Origin: Candidatus Zixiibacteriota bacterium
GTDB lineage: Bacteria > Zixibacteria > MSB-5A5 > GN15 > FEB-12
NCBI GenBank assembly: GCA_017999435.1
Contig: JAGNLV010000003.1
Coordinates: forward strand, 310,001 to 374,000
DNA: 64,000 nucleotides
Direction: 5' to 3'
Positions 8,311 to 15,425 of the stretch are shown in pieces (positions within the stretch are counted from its first letter, which is position 1; each line of letters begins with the position of its first letter). A model generated the notes under the pieces. That model saw only the letters and a program-made list of their open reading frames with translations, was not told the DNA's origin and made no database searches. The translations under genes and the position numbers were made by a program.

Positions 8311-8922
8311 CTATTTGGAGTGATTACGTGCCGCTTGAAGGGTGATCCGAGACACCAGCAGAGCCCGCCGTTCCGCCAACCGCTTCTCGATCTGCCGCTC
8401 GCACCTTCCGAGCCGGTCCAGTTCGGCAATAGCCTGCTGAACAGGCATCGGCGGCACATCGACCGGAAGGTCGACCAGCGCCGACTTTGGCACCACCGGC
8501 ATGTGGCTGCCCCGTCGTGCGAGGGATTCCATGAACACCTTCGCTGGAGGAGAATTGAGATACCAGGCGAGAAAGGAGGGCAGGACCTCGCCGGTGTTTG
8601 GGCGAATGATAAAAAAGTAGGCGACCGGGATCAGATTTCCCATATTCCTGCCCATGAAAACGGCCCAGTTGTCGTGCCCGCGTGACAGAAACAGGACATC
8701 TCCCGGCTGGAGCAGGAACGCGGAGGGATGCCGCGGCGGCTCAAAAGGGGTGAGCCTTTCGACCTGTAGATTCCGATCCTCATCGAAATCCTTGATCTGG
8801 ACGAGCCTGAACGGGCTCCCGTTGATCGGTTTGACCCTCCCCTTGGTAGGATATCCGAGCTGGATGTCTGCAATCTCGCCAAGTTTCCGCTTCACAATCG
8901 CCTCATCAATTGTATTTCGCAT
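8311..8922 (-). CDS. Half-length HsdS-like specificity protein
   Basis: 203 aa, about half an HsdS, with one recognition domain (KRKLGEIADIQLGYPTKGRV... through VVPKSALVDLPVDVPPMPVQQAI) and one C-terminal helical arm (AELDRLGRCERQIEKRLAERRALL). It is the first gene of the leftward hsd/CBASS operon, before hsdM. Half-S proteins can dimerise to replace a full HsdS or swap with it. No Shine-Dalgarno is visible at the ATG, which sits inside an operator-like dyad (8912-8924). Whether it acts as an alternative specificity subunit or as a methylation-only partner is not known from sequence. Confidence 0.8.
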   Translation of the reverse strand: MRNTIDEAIVKRKLGEIADIQLGYPTKGRVKPINGSPFRLVQIKDFDEDRNLQVERLTPFEPPRHPSAFLLQPGDVLFLSRGHDNWAVFMGRNMGNLIPVAYFFIIRPNTGEVLPSFLAWYLNSPPAKVFMESLARRGSHMPVVPKSALVDLPVDVPPMPVQQAIAELDRLGRCERQIEKRLAERRALLVSRITLQAARNHSK

Positions 8923-8924
8923 AC
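8912..8924. promoter_or_regulatory. Operator-like dyad over the start codon of the hsd/CBASS operon
   Basis: GTATTTCGCATAC: inverted arms GTAT/ATAC with a 5-base centre, overlapping the ATG at 8922. A near copy lies at 8975-8987. Confidence 0.5.
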
Positions 8925-8974
8925 TGCAACAAAAATATCACCATTATGTTTCCATTTCGCAACAATTTTCTTTT

Positions 8975-8987
8975 GTATTTTCGATAC
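8975..8987. promoter_or_regulatory. Second operator-like dyad upstream of the hsd/CBASS operon
   Basis: GTATTTTCGATAC: same GTAT/ATAC arms; including flanks (TG...TG) it matches the first copy at 13 of 16 positions, 63 bases apart. An AT-rich stretch with a CATAAT -10-like element on the minus strand (about 8943-8948) lies between them. Confidence 0.5.
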
Positions 8988-9112
8988 TGTTTGTCGGATT
9001 TTGCGTATCCTTCTCCAGCACCCGCCGACCGGATCGACGAGCCTCTACTGGCTACCTCGTCACCTCCCCGATTCACCGTCCAATAGGTGACAATCCGATC
9101 GGCAGAAAGTGA

Positions 9113-9141
9113 TTGCCACAATTGCCTTTACGGCGTATATT
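9113..9141 (+). promoter_or_regulatory. Sigma70-type promoter for the QatB/QatC-like pair
   Basis: TTGCCA at 9113-9118, a 17-base spacer, then TATATT at 9136-9141. The start would fall near 9148, right at the Shine-Dalgarno AAGGAGGTGA (9148-9157), giving a very short leader. Confidence 0.55.
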
Positions 9142-9164
9142 TAGGATAAGGAGGTGACACACCG

Positions 9165-9953
9165 GTGGGCAATGTCCGTCTGGGTATTCTGCCCCAGACC
9201 CATAGGTGGCGGGAGGTAGTCAAGCTGCTGGAGGGCGAGGGCTCTCTGACTGAGATCGCCAAGGCCAGCTTCGAGGCCGCCCTTGTCAGTTTCCGGCACA
9301 TCCCCAACGATCCCGGATTCACCGAGGCTCTCACCGAGATATTCAAGTTTGCCGAATCGGCCAAGACGGTTGACTTCGTTGACAGGTTGCAGGTGGTGGG
9401 GTTTGAGGTCGGTTCGGATGCCTCCGCACTTGAGCTCCTGGCCAGCCTCCGGTCACGCATCGACAATTCTTTCCGCCGGTTCTCGAATCGTACCGACCTC
9501 CAGGAAATCGCCGTCAACAGTTTCGGCGAGTCACTCATGCGCCAGACTGCGGCCGAGCTGCCGTCGCTGCTCGCCGCCCCTCCCCGGACAGCCCAGGAAG
9601 TAGTCCGGCGTCAACTGACCGGATCGCGCTTCAAGGGCCTCATGCACGAGTTCTACTCGGTGTTCACCCGCCGCTACCTCGCGTACTACCTCAGCCGCGA
9701 GCTGGCCCGCCACGTCGGCGGCCCCGGCTCCCGCTTTCGGAGCATAGATGAGCATACGGCTTTCAATCGGGCGTTTGACACCTGGGTTCGGCAATCGGTC
9801 CGCATTGCAGACGAATTCACCCCCGGCTGGTTTGCCAAGACCAGTTATCAGGAAGGGATTACCCGCCAAAACGTCTCCCGCTACGCCCATGTAGCTTTCA
9901 AGAAAATCTCCGGCGAACTCCAGCGAGGCAACGGCCATGGGCACGGGGGATAG
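9165..9953 (+). CDS. QatB-like partner of a QueC-family protein (unknown function)
   Basis: 262 aa starting with GTG, chosen because a full-strength Shine-Dalgarno AAGGAGGTGA ends 7 bases upstream. The protein begins Met-Gly. I recognise no enzyme motif. It is mostly helical, with a conserved-looking Arg/Tyr-rich segment (FYSVFTRRYLAYYLSRELARHVG, about residues 164-186). It overlaps the QueC-like gene by 17 bases, so the two products probably act together. In Qat anti-phage systems an uncharacterised QatB precedes QueC-like QatC, which is the basis for the name. No QatA ATPase or QatD nuclease is in the window. Confidence 0.6.
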   Translation: MGNVRLGILPQTHRWREVVKLLEGEGSLTEIAKASFEAALVSFRHIPNDPGFTEALTEIFKFAESAKTVDFVDRLQVVGFEVGSDASALELLASLRSRIDNSFRRFSNRTDLQEIAVNSFGESLMRQTAAELPSLLAAPPRTAQEVVRRQLTGSRFKGLMHEFYSVFTRRYLAYYLSRELARHVGGPGSRFRSIDEHTAFNRAFDTWVRQSVRIADEFTPGWFAKTSYQEGITRQNVSRYAHVAFKKISGELQRGNGHGHGG

Positions 9954-11826
9954 AGCCTTTCTCTTCGAGTGCGGGGGCGAACGGGCCGGGGATCGAGACC
10001 CCGCGGATTACCTCAACGTCATTCCACTGGACTGGCATCCGGAAACCGGCAACGTCAATTTCAGGCTCGATAACATCAGTGAGCCCATAGGCCGCGATAT
10101 CCCGGATATTTGTCTCGATATGCTTGAGATCGGCGCCTATGTCTACAGCGCGGATCAGGCGGTATCCAGAGGCGGTCCCAAGCAACGCCGCCATGGCAGC
10201 GACTGGTACCGCAATTTTGAGCTCCATATCCCGGTGAGACGTCTTGACATTTGGACCAGGCCGGCGGTGCAGAAGGCGCTCAGCGAGACACTCAACTTCC
10301 TGTCGGACGACCGCTGGGACTTCAAATTCGCGCAACTGACCAGAGAAATCCCGATCAACCTGCTGATTGACTTCAACCGGGACGGGCCGTGGTTTCCACC
10401 GGATGAGGTCATGCTGTTCTCGGGCGGCCTCGACTCGCTCGCCGGCGCGGTTGACGGACTCGTCAACCACGGCAGGAAACTGGCGTTGGTGAGTCATCGC
10501 TCGGTCGCTCCTGTCGACAGTCGCCAGCGGGAAATTGTCAGGAGACTGCAAGCGCTGGGCGGTCGCGGAGGTCAGGCGGTGCACATTCCGGTATGGGTGA
10601 ACCGGCGCGGGGCAACCGGAAGCGACACCACACAACGCGCCAGGTCGTTTCTGTACGCCATGCTGGCGGCCGCCGTGGCCATCATGCACGATATGGACCG
10701 CATTTGCTTTTACGAGAACGGGATAACGAGCATCAATCTCGCTCCGGTGGAACAGGTGGTGGGCGCCAGAGCCAGCCGCACGACTCATCCGAGAACGCTT
10801 CACGGCTACGCCCGGCTCCTGACCGCCGTCACCGGCCGGCCTTTCGAGGTCGACAATCCGTACTTCTGGAAAACGAAGTCGGATATAGTGCGAGTGATCA
10901 AGGAGGCCGGCCAGTCTGAGTTGGTGGGTCTATCCAAGAGTTGCACCCACACCCACGGCACCACGAAAGAGCACCCCCACTGCGGCGTCTGTTCCCAGTG
11001 TGTGGACCGGAGAATCTCCACGGCGCATAACGAGTTGGAGACGTACGACCCCGGGCATAAGTATGTGACGGATATCTTCAATGGTCCTCTCCCCAAGAAG
11101 ACGAAACCGACGGAGCGGACAATGGTCGAATCGCTCATCCGTCACAACCGCGAACTGGAGCAGATGGACGAGGTTCAGTTCTGGACGCATCACGAGCGGC
11201 TCTCATCGGTTTTGCCGTACGTTGACGGGAAAGGGGTCGAAAAGCCACTCAGGATATTCGAATTGCTGCACCGCCACGCTCGGCAGGTCGGGGAGGTCAT
11301 CAACGCCCAGATCAGAGCCCGTGCGGACGCCATCCGGCTGGGGCAGATCGACCCAGACTCGCTTCTGGGCATCCTGACCGAAGGAGCGTGCCGCAAGCCT
11401 ACTGCAGAACTGCCATTCCGACCGTTTCCGACGCCCGAGGGGGCCGGCTGGGAGGAGATCACGATCGAGATCACTTCCCGGGAAACGCTCCGAGTCACGT
11501 GCCGCGGGATAACGAAATCTTACAGCGCCTACGAGCTCGGGTTTGTCGATCGCCGCAAGACCGACCGGTTCACCAACCAGTGGCGGCTTCTTGAGGCTTT
11601 TGCGGCGCAGGGCGGCCAGATTTACTGGGAGAGCAACAAGTCCAGTGAGGGGCTCCAGAAGGCTGTTCAGGCGCTGAAGGCGAGGCTCTGCCGGATATTT
11701 GGCCTGAAGGACCCGCCGATTGCCAATTACACGAGGGTCTCCGGCTACGTAACCAAGTTCACGATCCGGGACGTCTCCTTCCGTGGTGGCTCACATTCCG
11801 AAATTTCGGAATCTTCACGCCCGTAA
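9937..11826 (+). CDS. QueC-like ATP-dependent enzyme with C-terminal extension (QatC-like, defence-associated)
   Basis: 629 aa. A central PP-loop pyrophosphatase motif, SGGLDS (residues 162-167), and a four-cysteine zinc cluster (Cys336, 349, 352, 355) match QueC, the 7-cyano-7-deazaguanine synthase fold. QueC itself is about 220-240 aa. Here about 150 residues precede the PP-loop and about 270 follow the zinc site, ending in a winged-helix-like segment (residues 545-600). No queC/D/E/F genes sit nearby, and the setting is a defence island, so a Qat/type IV CBASS-like immune role is more likely than queuosine synthesis. It starts within the preceding gene and is clearly coupled to it. Confidence 0.8.
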   Translation: MGTGDRAFLFECGGERAGDRDPADYLNVIPLDWHPETGNVNFRLDNISEPIGRDIPDICLDMLEIGAYVYSADQAVSRGGPKQRRHGSDWYRNFELHIPVRRLDIWTRPAVQKALSETLNFLSDDRWDFKFAQLTREIPINLLIDFNRDGPWFPPDEVMLFSGGLDSLAGAVDGLVNHGRKLALVSHRSVAPVDSRQREIVRRLQALGGRGGQAVHIPVWVNRRGATGSDTTQRARSFLYAMLAAAVAIMHDMDRICFYENGITSINLAPVEQVVGARASRTTHPRTLHGYARLLTAVTGRPFEVDNPYFWKTKSDIVRVIKEAGQSELVGLSKSCTHTHGTTKEHPHCGVCSQCVDRRISTAHNELETYDPGHKYVTDIFNGPLPKKTKPTERTMVESLIRHNRELEQMDEVQFWTHHERLSSVLPYVDGKGVEKPLRIFELLHRHARQVGEVINAQIRARADAIRLGQIDPDSLLGILTEGACRKPTAELPFRPFPTPEGAGWEEITIEITSRETLRVTCRGITKSYSAYELGFVDRRKTDRFTNQWRLLEAFAAQGGQIYWESNKSSEGLQKAVQALKARLCRIFGLKDPPIANYTRVSGYVTKFTIRDVSFRGGSHSEISESSRP

Positions 11827-12049
11827 TCGCCCACTTTTTTTCACCAGCAAATTCGTTCAGCCACAGTCGCTTACGACCATGGCCGTGGCTTTTGTCGACC
11901 TTTTTCAAGGGTCAACCGGATTTTTCGCCAATAGCGACCGGAAGGCAAATGGTTTGACACCAAACCACAGCAATCCGGTACGGACGCGGCCCGGAGGGTT
12001 CTTCCACAGTCAAACCTGCCTTCCGGGCCGCTCCTTGTTTGGTGAAGCG

Positions 12050-12559
12050 ATGAAAAGGCGACGAAACCATCCAACCCGGCTCCTGAAACTCCGCAGGAGC
12101 TACACCATGCGCGAACTGGCCCGCGTGCTGGGCGTCCATGTCCGCACCGTTCAGGTGTGGCATCGAGACGGCATGTCCCCGATCAATCCAGGCGACCGAC
12201 CCTTGCTCTTCCTGGGCGAGGAAGTCAGGCGGTTTGCCGCCGACCGACGCAAAAGGAGGAGCTGCCCCCTCCGGCCCTCTGAGTTCTACTGCCCCAGATG
12301 CCGGGCGGCGAGGGAATCGAACCTCCGGGACCTCCGCATTGAATGGGATGGCCGCCGGATGGGACGCGACGATGAGTTCGCTTTGATCAAGGGAAAGTGC
12401 CCCATTTGCGACTGCCTCCTCACGCGGTTTGCCACCCGGAAGAAGCTCTTGGGCTCGGTTTGGGAGGCGATACTCGCGCTGCGTAATGGACGTTTATGGG
12501 GTGCTGCCGGTAACTGCGTGGAGACTGACTTGAGCAGGGAGGGGTATCATGCAAACTAA
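12050..12559 (+). CDS. Helix-turn-helix / zinc-ribbon protein of a recombinase module
   Basis: 169 aa from the ATG at 12050, chosen because the upstream open frame (from 11783) overlaps the previous gene and shows no protein-like pattern. Residues 19-41 form a MerR/excisionase-like HTH (YTMRELARVLGVHVRTVQVWHRDG). A zinc ribbon follows with CxxC pairs at Cys81/84 and Cys117/120. It overlaps the downstream recombinase by 11 bases, which suggests a DNA-binding accessory or regulator of recombination. Bases 11827-12049 before it hold no gene that I can support. Confidence 0.75.
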   Translation: MKRRRNHPTRLLKLRRSYTMRELARVLGVHVRTVQVWHRDGMSPINPGDRPLLFLGEEVRRFAADRRKRRSCPLRPSEFYCPRCRAARESNLRDLRIEWDGRRMGRDDEFALIKGKCPICDCLLTRFATRKKLLGSVWEAILALRNGRLWGAAGNCVETDLSREGYHAN

Positions 12560-13670
12560 CGTGGCCAACGCCAAGATCAAACGGCGGTATTTCGAGCGGC
12601 TGGACGAAGCGGATGGGCTGGCGGAATCGACCATCGACGCCTACAACCAAGCCATCTGCCGCTACGAAGAATACTCGGGCCGGGAGGACTTCCGCAAGTT
12701 CAACCGCGCCCGCGCGGTGGGGTTCAAGCGATGGCTGGAGGAAGGAACGGGTGGTCGGGCGCTCTCTCCCGGAACGGTCTACCATACCCTGCGATATCTC
12801 AGGGCGTTCTTTACCTGGCTGTCCGGGCAGGCGGGCTACAAATCGAGGATCAGCCTCGACGACGTCGCATACCTTGCCCTCGACAAGAAGGCGGTACAAA
12901 AAGTGGTCGCGTCCCGGCCGGTCCGGTGCCCGACGCTGGAATACGTGCTCCAGCTCACCGGCTCCATCAGTCCTCAGACCGACATCGACCGGCGGGATCA
13001 GGCCCTGATTGCCTTCCTTCTGGTCAGCGCCATGCGAGATCAGGCGGTTGCGACACTGCCCCTTGGGTGTCTGAATGTCGATAGCCTGGTGGTTAGTCAA
13101 GACCCGAACGCCGGGGTTCAGACGAAGTTCAGCAAGACGATTGTCACCACCCTGATGGCTTTTGACGACCGGTTGATCGGGTACGTGCGGGACTGGGCAA
13201 GGTACTTGATTACGGTCAAGCTCTTCGGCCCTGCCGATCCGCTCTTCCCACGGAGCAAGATCGAACAGGCCGACGGGCTCTGCTTCTCAGCGATCGGTGT
13301 CGAGCCGGTGTTCTGGAAAGGCACCGGTCCGATCCGAGAAATCCTCAAGAGGCGGGCCGCCGAAGCCGGGCTCGAATACTACCATCCGCACTCGTTCCGG
13401 CATGCTGCCTTCCACATCGCCATGCGCCATTGCCGGACGGCCGAGCAGCTTCGCGCCATTAGCCAGAACTTCGGCCACGAGCATATCGCCACGACCTTGA
13501 CGAGCTACGGGCGCCTGGAAGCCGTGGAGGTAGATGGAATCATCAGAACAATGGACTTTCATCCCGGCGATGCATCCGGTTCCGGCGAAGTCAACACGGA
13601 GATGGCTAAGGAGATTCTGGCTGTAGTGGAAAAGCACCGCCGGCGGCAAGGGGGTAGCTACAATGAATAA
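12549..13670 (+). CDS. Tyrosine recombinase/integrase
   Basis: 373 aa. It has an N-terminal SAM-like core-binding domain (residues 20-95) and a C-terminal catalytic domain with Arg163 (SAMRDQ), His281-x-x-Arg284 (HSFRH), His310 (FGHEH) and the nucleophile Tyr320 (TSYGRL). It cuts and rejoins DNA at specific sites. It overlaps the genes on both sides (HTH/zinc-ribbon and excisionase-like), forming a three-gene module. It is unlike the integrase at 15426-16511, so the island carries two independent recombination systems. Confidence 0.92.
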   Translation: MQTNVANAKIKRRYFERLDEADGLAESTIDAYNQAICRYEEYSGREDFRKFNRARAVGFKRWLEEGTGGRALSPGTVYHTLRYLRAFFTWLSGQAGYKSRISLDDVAYLALDKKAVQKVVASRPVRCPTLEYVLQLTGSISPQTDIDRRDQALIAFLLVSAMRDQAVATLPLGCLNVDSLVVSQDPNAGVQTKFSKTIVTTLMAFDDRLIGYVRDWARYLITVKLFGPADPLFPRSKIEQADGLCFSAIGVEPVFWKGTGPIREILKRRAAEAGLEYYHPHSFRHAAFHIAMRHCRTAEQLRAISQNFGHEHIATTLTSYGRLEAVEVDGIIRTMDFHPGDASGSGEVNTEMAKEILAVVEKHRRRQGGSYNE

Positions 13671-13875
13671 ACTCCTGACCCCGCAAGAAGCGGCCGACCT
13701 GCTCGGCGTGAAGAAGTCCACGATCTACCAGTGGACGAGTCAGGAGTATATCCCGCACGTCAAGCTGCGAAACCTCGTGCGGTTCCGGGCCGAGGATCTC
13801 GACGAGTGGATAGCGACACTGACGAACAATGGCCGCACGAGTCGTCGGGTTGATGTGAACCGGTTGATGTCGTAA
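13663..13875 (+). CDS. Excisionase-family small HTH protein
   Basis: 70 aa with the typical start LLTPQEAADLLGVKKSTIYQWTSQEYIPHVKLRNLVRFRAEDLDEWI cut across residues 4-50: a MerR-like HTH followed by a wing. Excisionase-family proteins of this size bias recombination direction or regulate the recombinase. It overlaps the recombinase by 8 bases. Confidence 0.88.
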   Translation: MNKLLTPQEAADLLGVKKSTIYQWTSQEYIPHVKLRNLVRFRAEDLDEWIATLTNNGRTSRRVDVNRLMS

Positions 13876-14374
13876 CGGTTTCTGGTCGACCACCAAGTCT
13901 GCCGGCCACCAGAGTTCTTGTTGAACTATGGTGGGCAGTCGAGCCGACGGTGTCCATGGACGATGAGAGACCCGGCGGCGATGAGCGCGGCAAGTCGCCG
14001 GGTTTCGCCTTTCCCCTTGATATCGTGGGCGGCTCTCACTATTTCTTGGCATAACAGCGCAGGGTGCACTCTCGTGAGTCGGCTCTGGCGTTGTCTGCAG
14101 GCACAGTTCCGGAGATCCGAACGGTGCCTGAGGTAAGAATGAGTACAAAGCGCAGGGTCTTGCCCGCAAACGCAGGGGTATGCAGAAATGAAAGATTGGT
14201 CAACGATAGTGGTTATCTGGTTTGATTGCATTGCCAATTCGGCCTGCCGGCCTGGCCTCTCACCAGATGAGAAGGAAAGGTGGAGTTACTGTGTAAGGTC
14301 CTTGCCTAATGCCGGGAACGAGTAGAATGCAGTGGAATGTCCCCAGAAACTTCTGCTTAAGGAAGGAGGTCTGT
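13876..14374. other. Non-coding stretch between recombinase module and dockerin gene
   Basis: About 500 bases with no supportable gene. It contains a terminator-like hairpin just after the excisionase gene (13970-14003). Near its end is a weak promoter-like pair, TTGCCT and TAGAAT (about 14302 and 14323), ahead of the gene at 14375. No direct repeat of the tRNA-Leu end is seen here. Confidence 0.5.
13970..14010 (+). terminator. Terminator-like hairpin after the recombinase module
   Basis: Arms ACCCGGCG (13970-13977) and CGCCGGGT (13996-14003) followed by TTCGCCTTTCCCCTT; the loop is long (18 bases) and the T-run is weak. Confidence 0.45.
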
Positions 14375-15217
14375 ATGGGGACGATTGATGGCGGGGTCGC
14401 TGGGAGCGTGCATGATAAGAAGCAGGTGAATTGGCTCGTTCTGACAGCGGCAATGTGCGCGGGTTTGATGGGGCTGACAGCGTTCAGTGCGTTCGGCCAG
14501 CATGTGCCGGCGGGCCCGCAGCCTTCCGGCCGCAGCATCGGCGGGTTCCTCACTGCCGACGGCCGGTTCGACCTCGACGCCGCTCGGCGCTCCGGCTACG
14601 AAGGCCCGCTTGAGATCGAAGGCGTTGAGTCACGGATCGACCCCGCCACCCGTGAGCTGAACTTCCAGGCTTCCTTTCCTGCTTCCCTCGCCGACCACCC
14701 CGATGACATCTATTGGGATCCCACCATCTCCCCATGCGTTCCCGGCGTAGATGGAAGTGTCTGTGCCCTGACCGTCTACGACGGTAAGCTGATCGCGGGG
14801 GGCTATTTCGCCAGGGCCGGCGGCGTGGGGGCGAACAGAGTAGCCTCCTGGGATGGGAGCAGTTGGTCCCCCCTGGGGTCGGGGATGGATAACTATGTCT
14901 ATGCCCTGACCGTCTACGACGGCAAGCTGATCGCGGGGGGCCAATTCACGATTGCGGGAAGCAAGACGTCTGCCTACCTCGCTGAGTGGACCAAGTGCTG
15001 CAACGGCATCAGAGGGAATGTTGATTTCGATGAAGAGGACCGGATCACGATCGCGGATATCACCTATCTGATCGCAGCAGTGTTCCGAGGTGGACCTGCA
15101 CCGCTGTGCCTGGAGGAGGCGGACGTTGTCGCGGACGGTGAACTGAAGATATCGGACCTTACCTACCTCATTGCCCATGTGTTCCGCGGCGGGCCGGCCC
15201 CGGCTGCGTGCCCGTGA
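14375..15217 (+). CDS. Secreted repeat protein with dockerin-like tail (shortened)
   Basis: 280 aa from the ATG at 14375, chosen for the strong AAGGAAGGAGG site upstream. A hydrophobic signal/anchor spans residues 20-41. Residues 128-171 and 174-197 are one full and one broken copy of a propeller-type repeat (VxALTVYDGKLIAGGxFxxAG...NRVASWDG). The second copy stops abruptly and joins a dockerin-like domain (212-280) with two calcium-loop/helix units ending in FRGGPAP. Relatives with this repeat usually carry many copies, so this looks like loss of internal repeats by recombination. It is probably exported and attached through its dockerin-like end. Confidence 0.75.
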   Translation: MGTIDGGVAGSVHDKKQVNWLVLTAAMCAGLMGLTAFSAFGQHVPAGPQPSGRSIGGFLTADGRFDLDAARRSGYEGPLEIEGVESRIDPATRELNFQASFPASLADHPDDIYWDPTISPCVPGVDGSVCALTVYDGKLIAGGYFARAGGVGANRVASWDGSSWSPLGSGMDNYVYALTVYDGKLIAGGQFTIAGSKTSAYLAEWTKCCNGIRGNVDFDEEDRITIADITYLIAAVFRGGPAPLCLEEADVVADGELKISDLTYLIAHVFRGGPAPAACP

Positions 15218-15247
15218 GCCTTGACCGTTCTACCGAAATGACAAAAT

Positions 15248-15275
15248 GGGGCGGCCGCCAGCCGCCCCTTTCTGT
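15248..15275 (+). terminator. Rho-independent terminator after the dockerin gene
   Basis: Perfect 8-base stem GGGGCGGC/GCCGCCCC with a 5-base loop, followed by TTTCTGTT. Confidence 0.75.
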
Positions 15276-15286
15276 TGTACAGTGAG

Positions 15287-15400
15287 TCAATCCTCGAACG
15301 CGAGCCTGTCCACCGCCTCGGCCAGATGGTCCGGCGCCAGGTGGGCGTAGATCATCGTCGTCTGAATATCCGAGTGCCCCATCAACTTCTTGACCGTCGG
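15287..15400 (-). pseudogene. 3' fragment of a second tyrosine integrase
   Basis: Read leftward, bases 15287-15400 encode about 38 codons ending in a stop: PTVKKLMGHSDIQTTMIY followed by AHLAPDHLAEAVDRLAFED. This matches the C-terminus of the intact integrase next to it (PTVQKLMGHSDISTTMVY...AHLAPDHLSAAVNKLPFG). It holds the box with the catalytic His and Tyr but nothing upstream. It lies just downstream of the intact gene in the same orientation and is the remnant of an earlier or tandem integration event. Confidence 0.85.
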
Positions 15401-15425
15401 CCGGCCAGCTCCGGGCAAGCGGATT

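Noticed and set aside
9165-11826. Complete QatABCD system
   Set aside because: Only QatB-like and QueC-like genes are present; no ATPase or TatD-type nuclease gene was found next to them.
11783-12049. N-terminal extension of the HTH/zinc-ribbon protein back to a GTG at 11783
   Set aside because: It would overlap the QueC-like gene and has no domain-like sequence; the ATG at 12050 directly precedes the HTH region.
13876-15247. Second attachment site (repeat of the tRNA-Leu 3' end)
   Set aside because: No stretch matching the tRNA 3' end was seen here or elsewhere in 1-16.5 kb by eye, so none is claimed.
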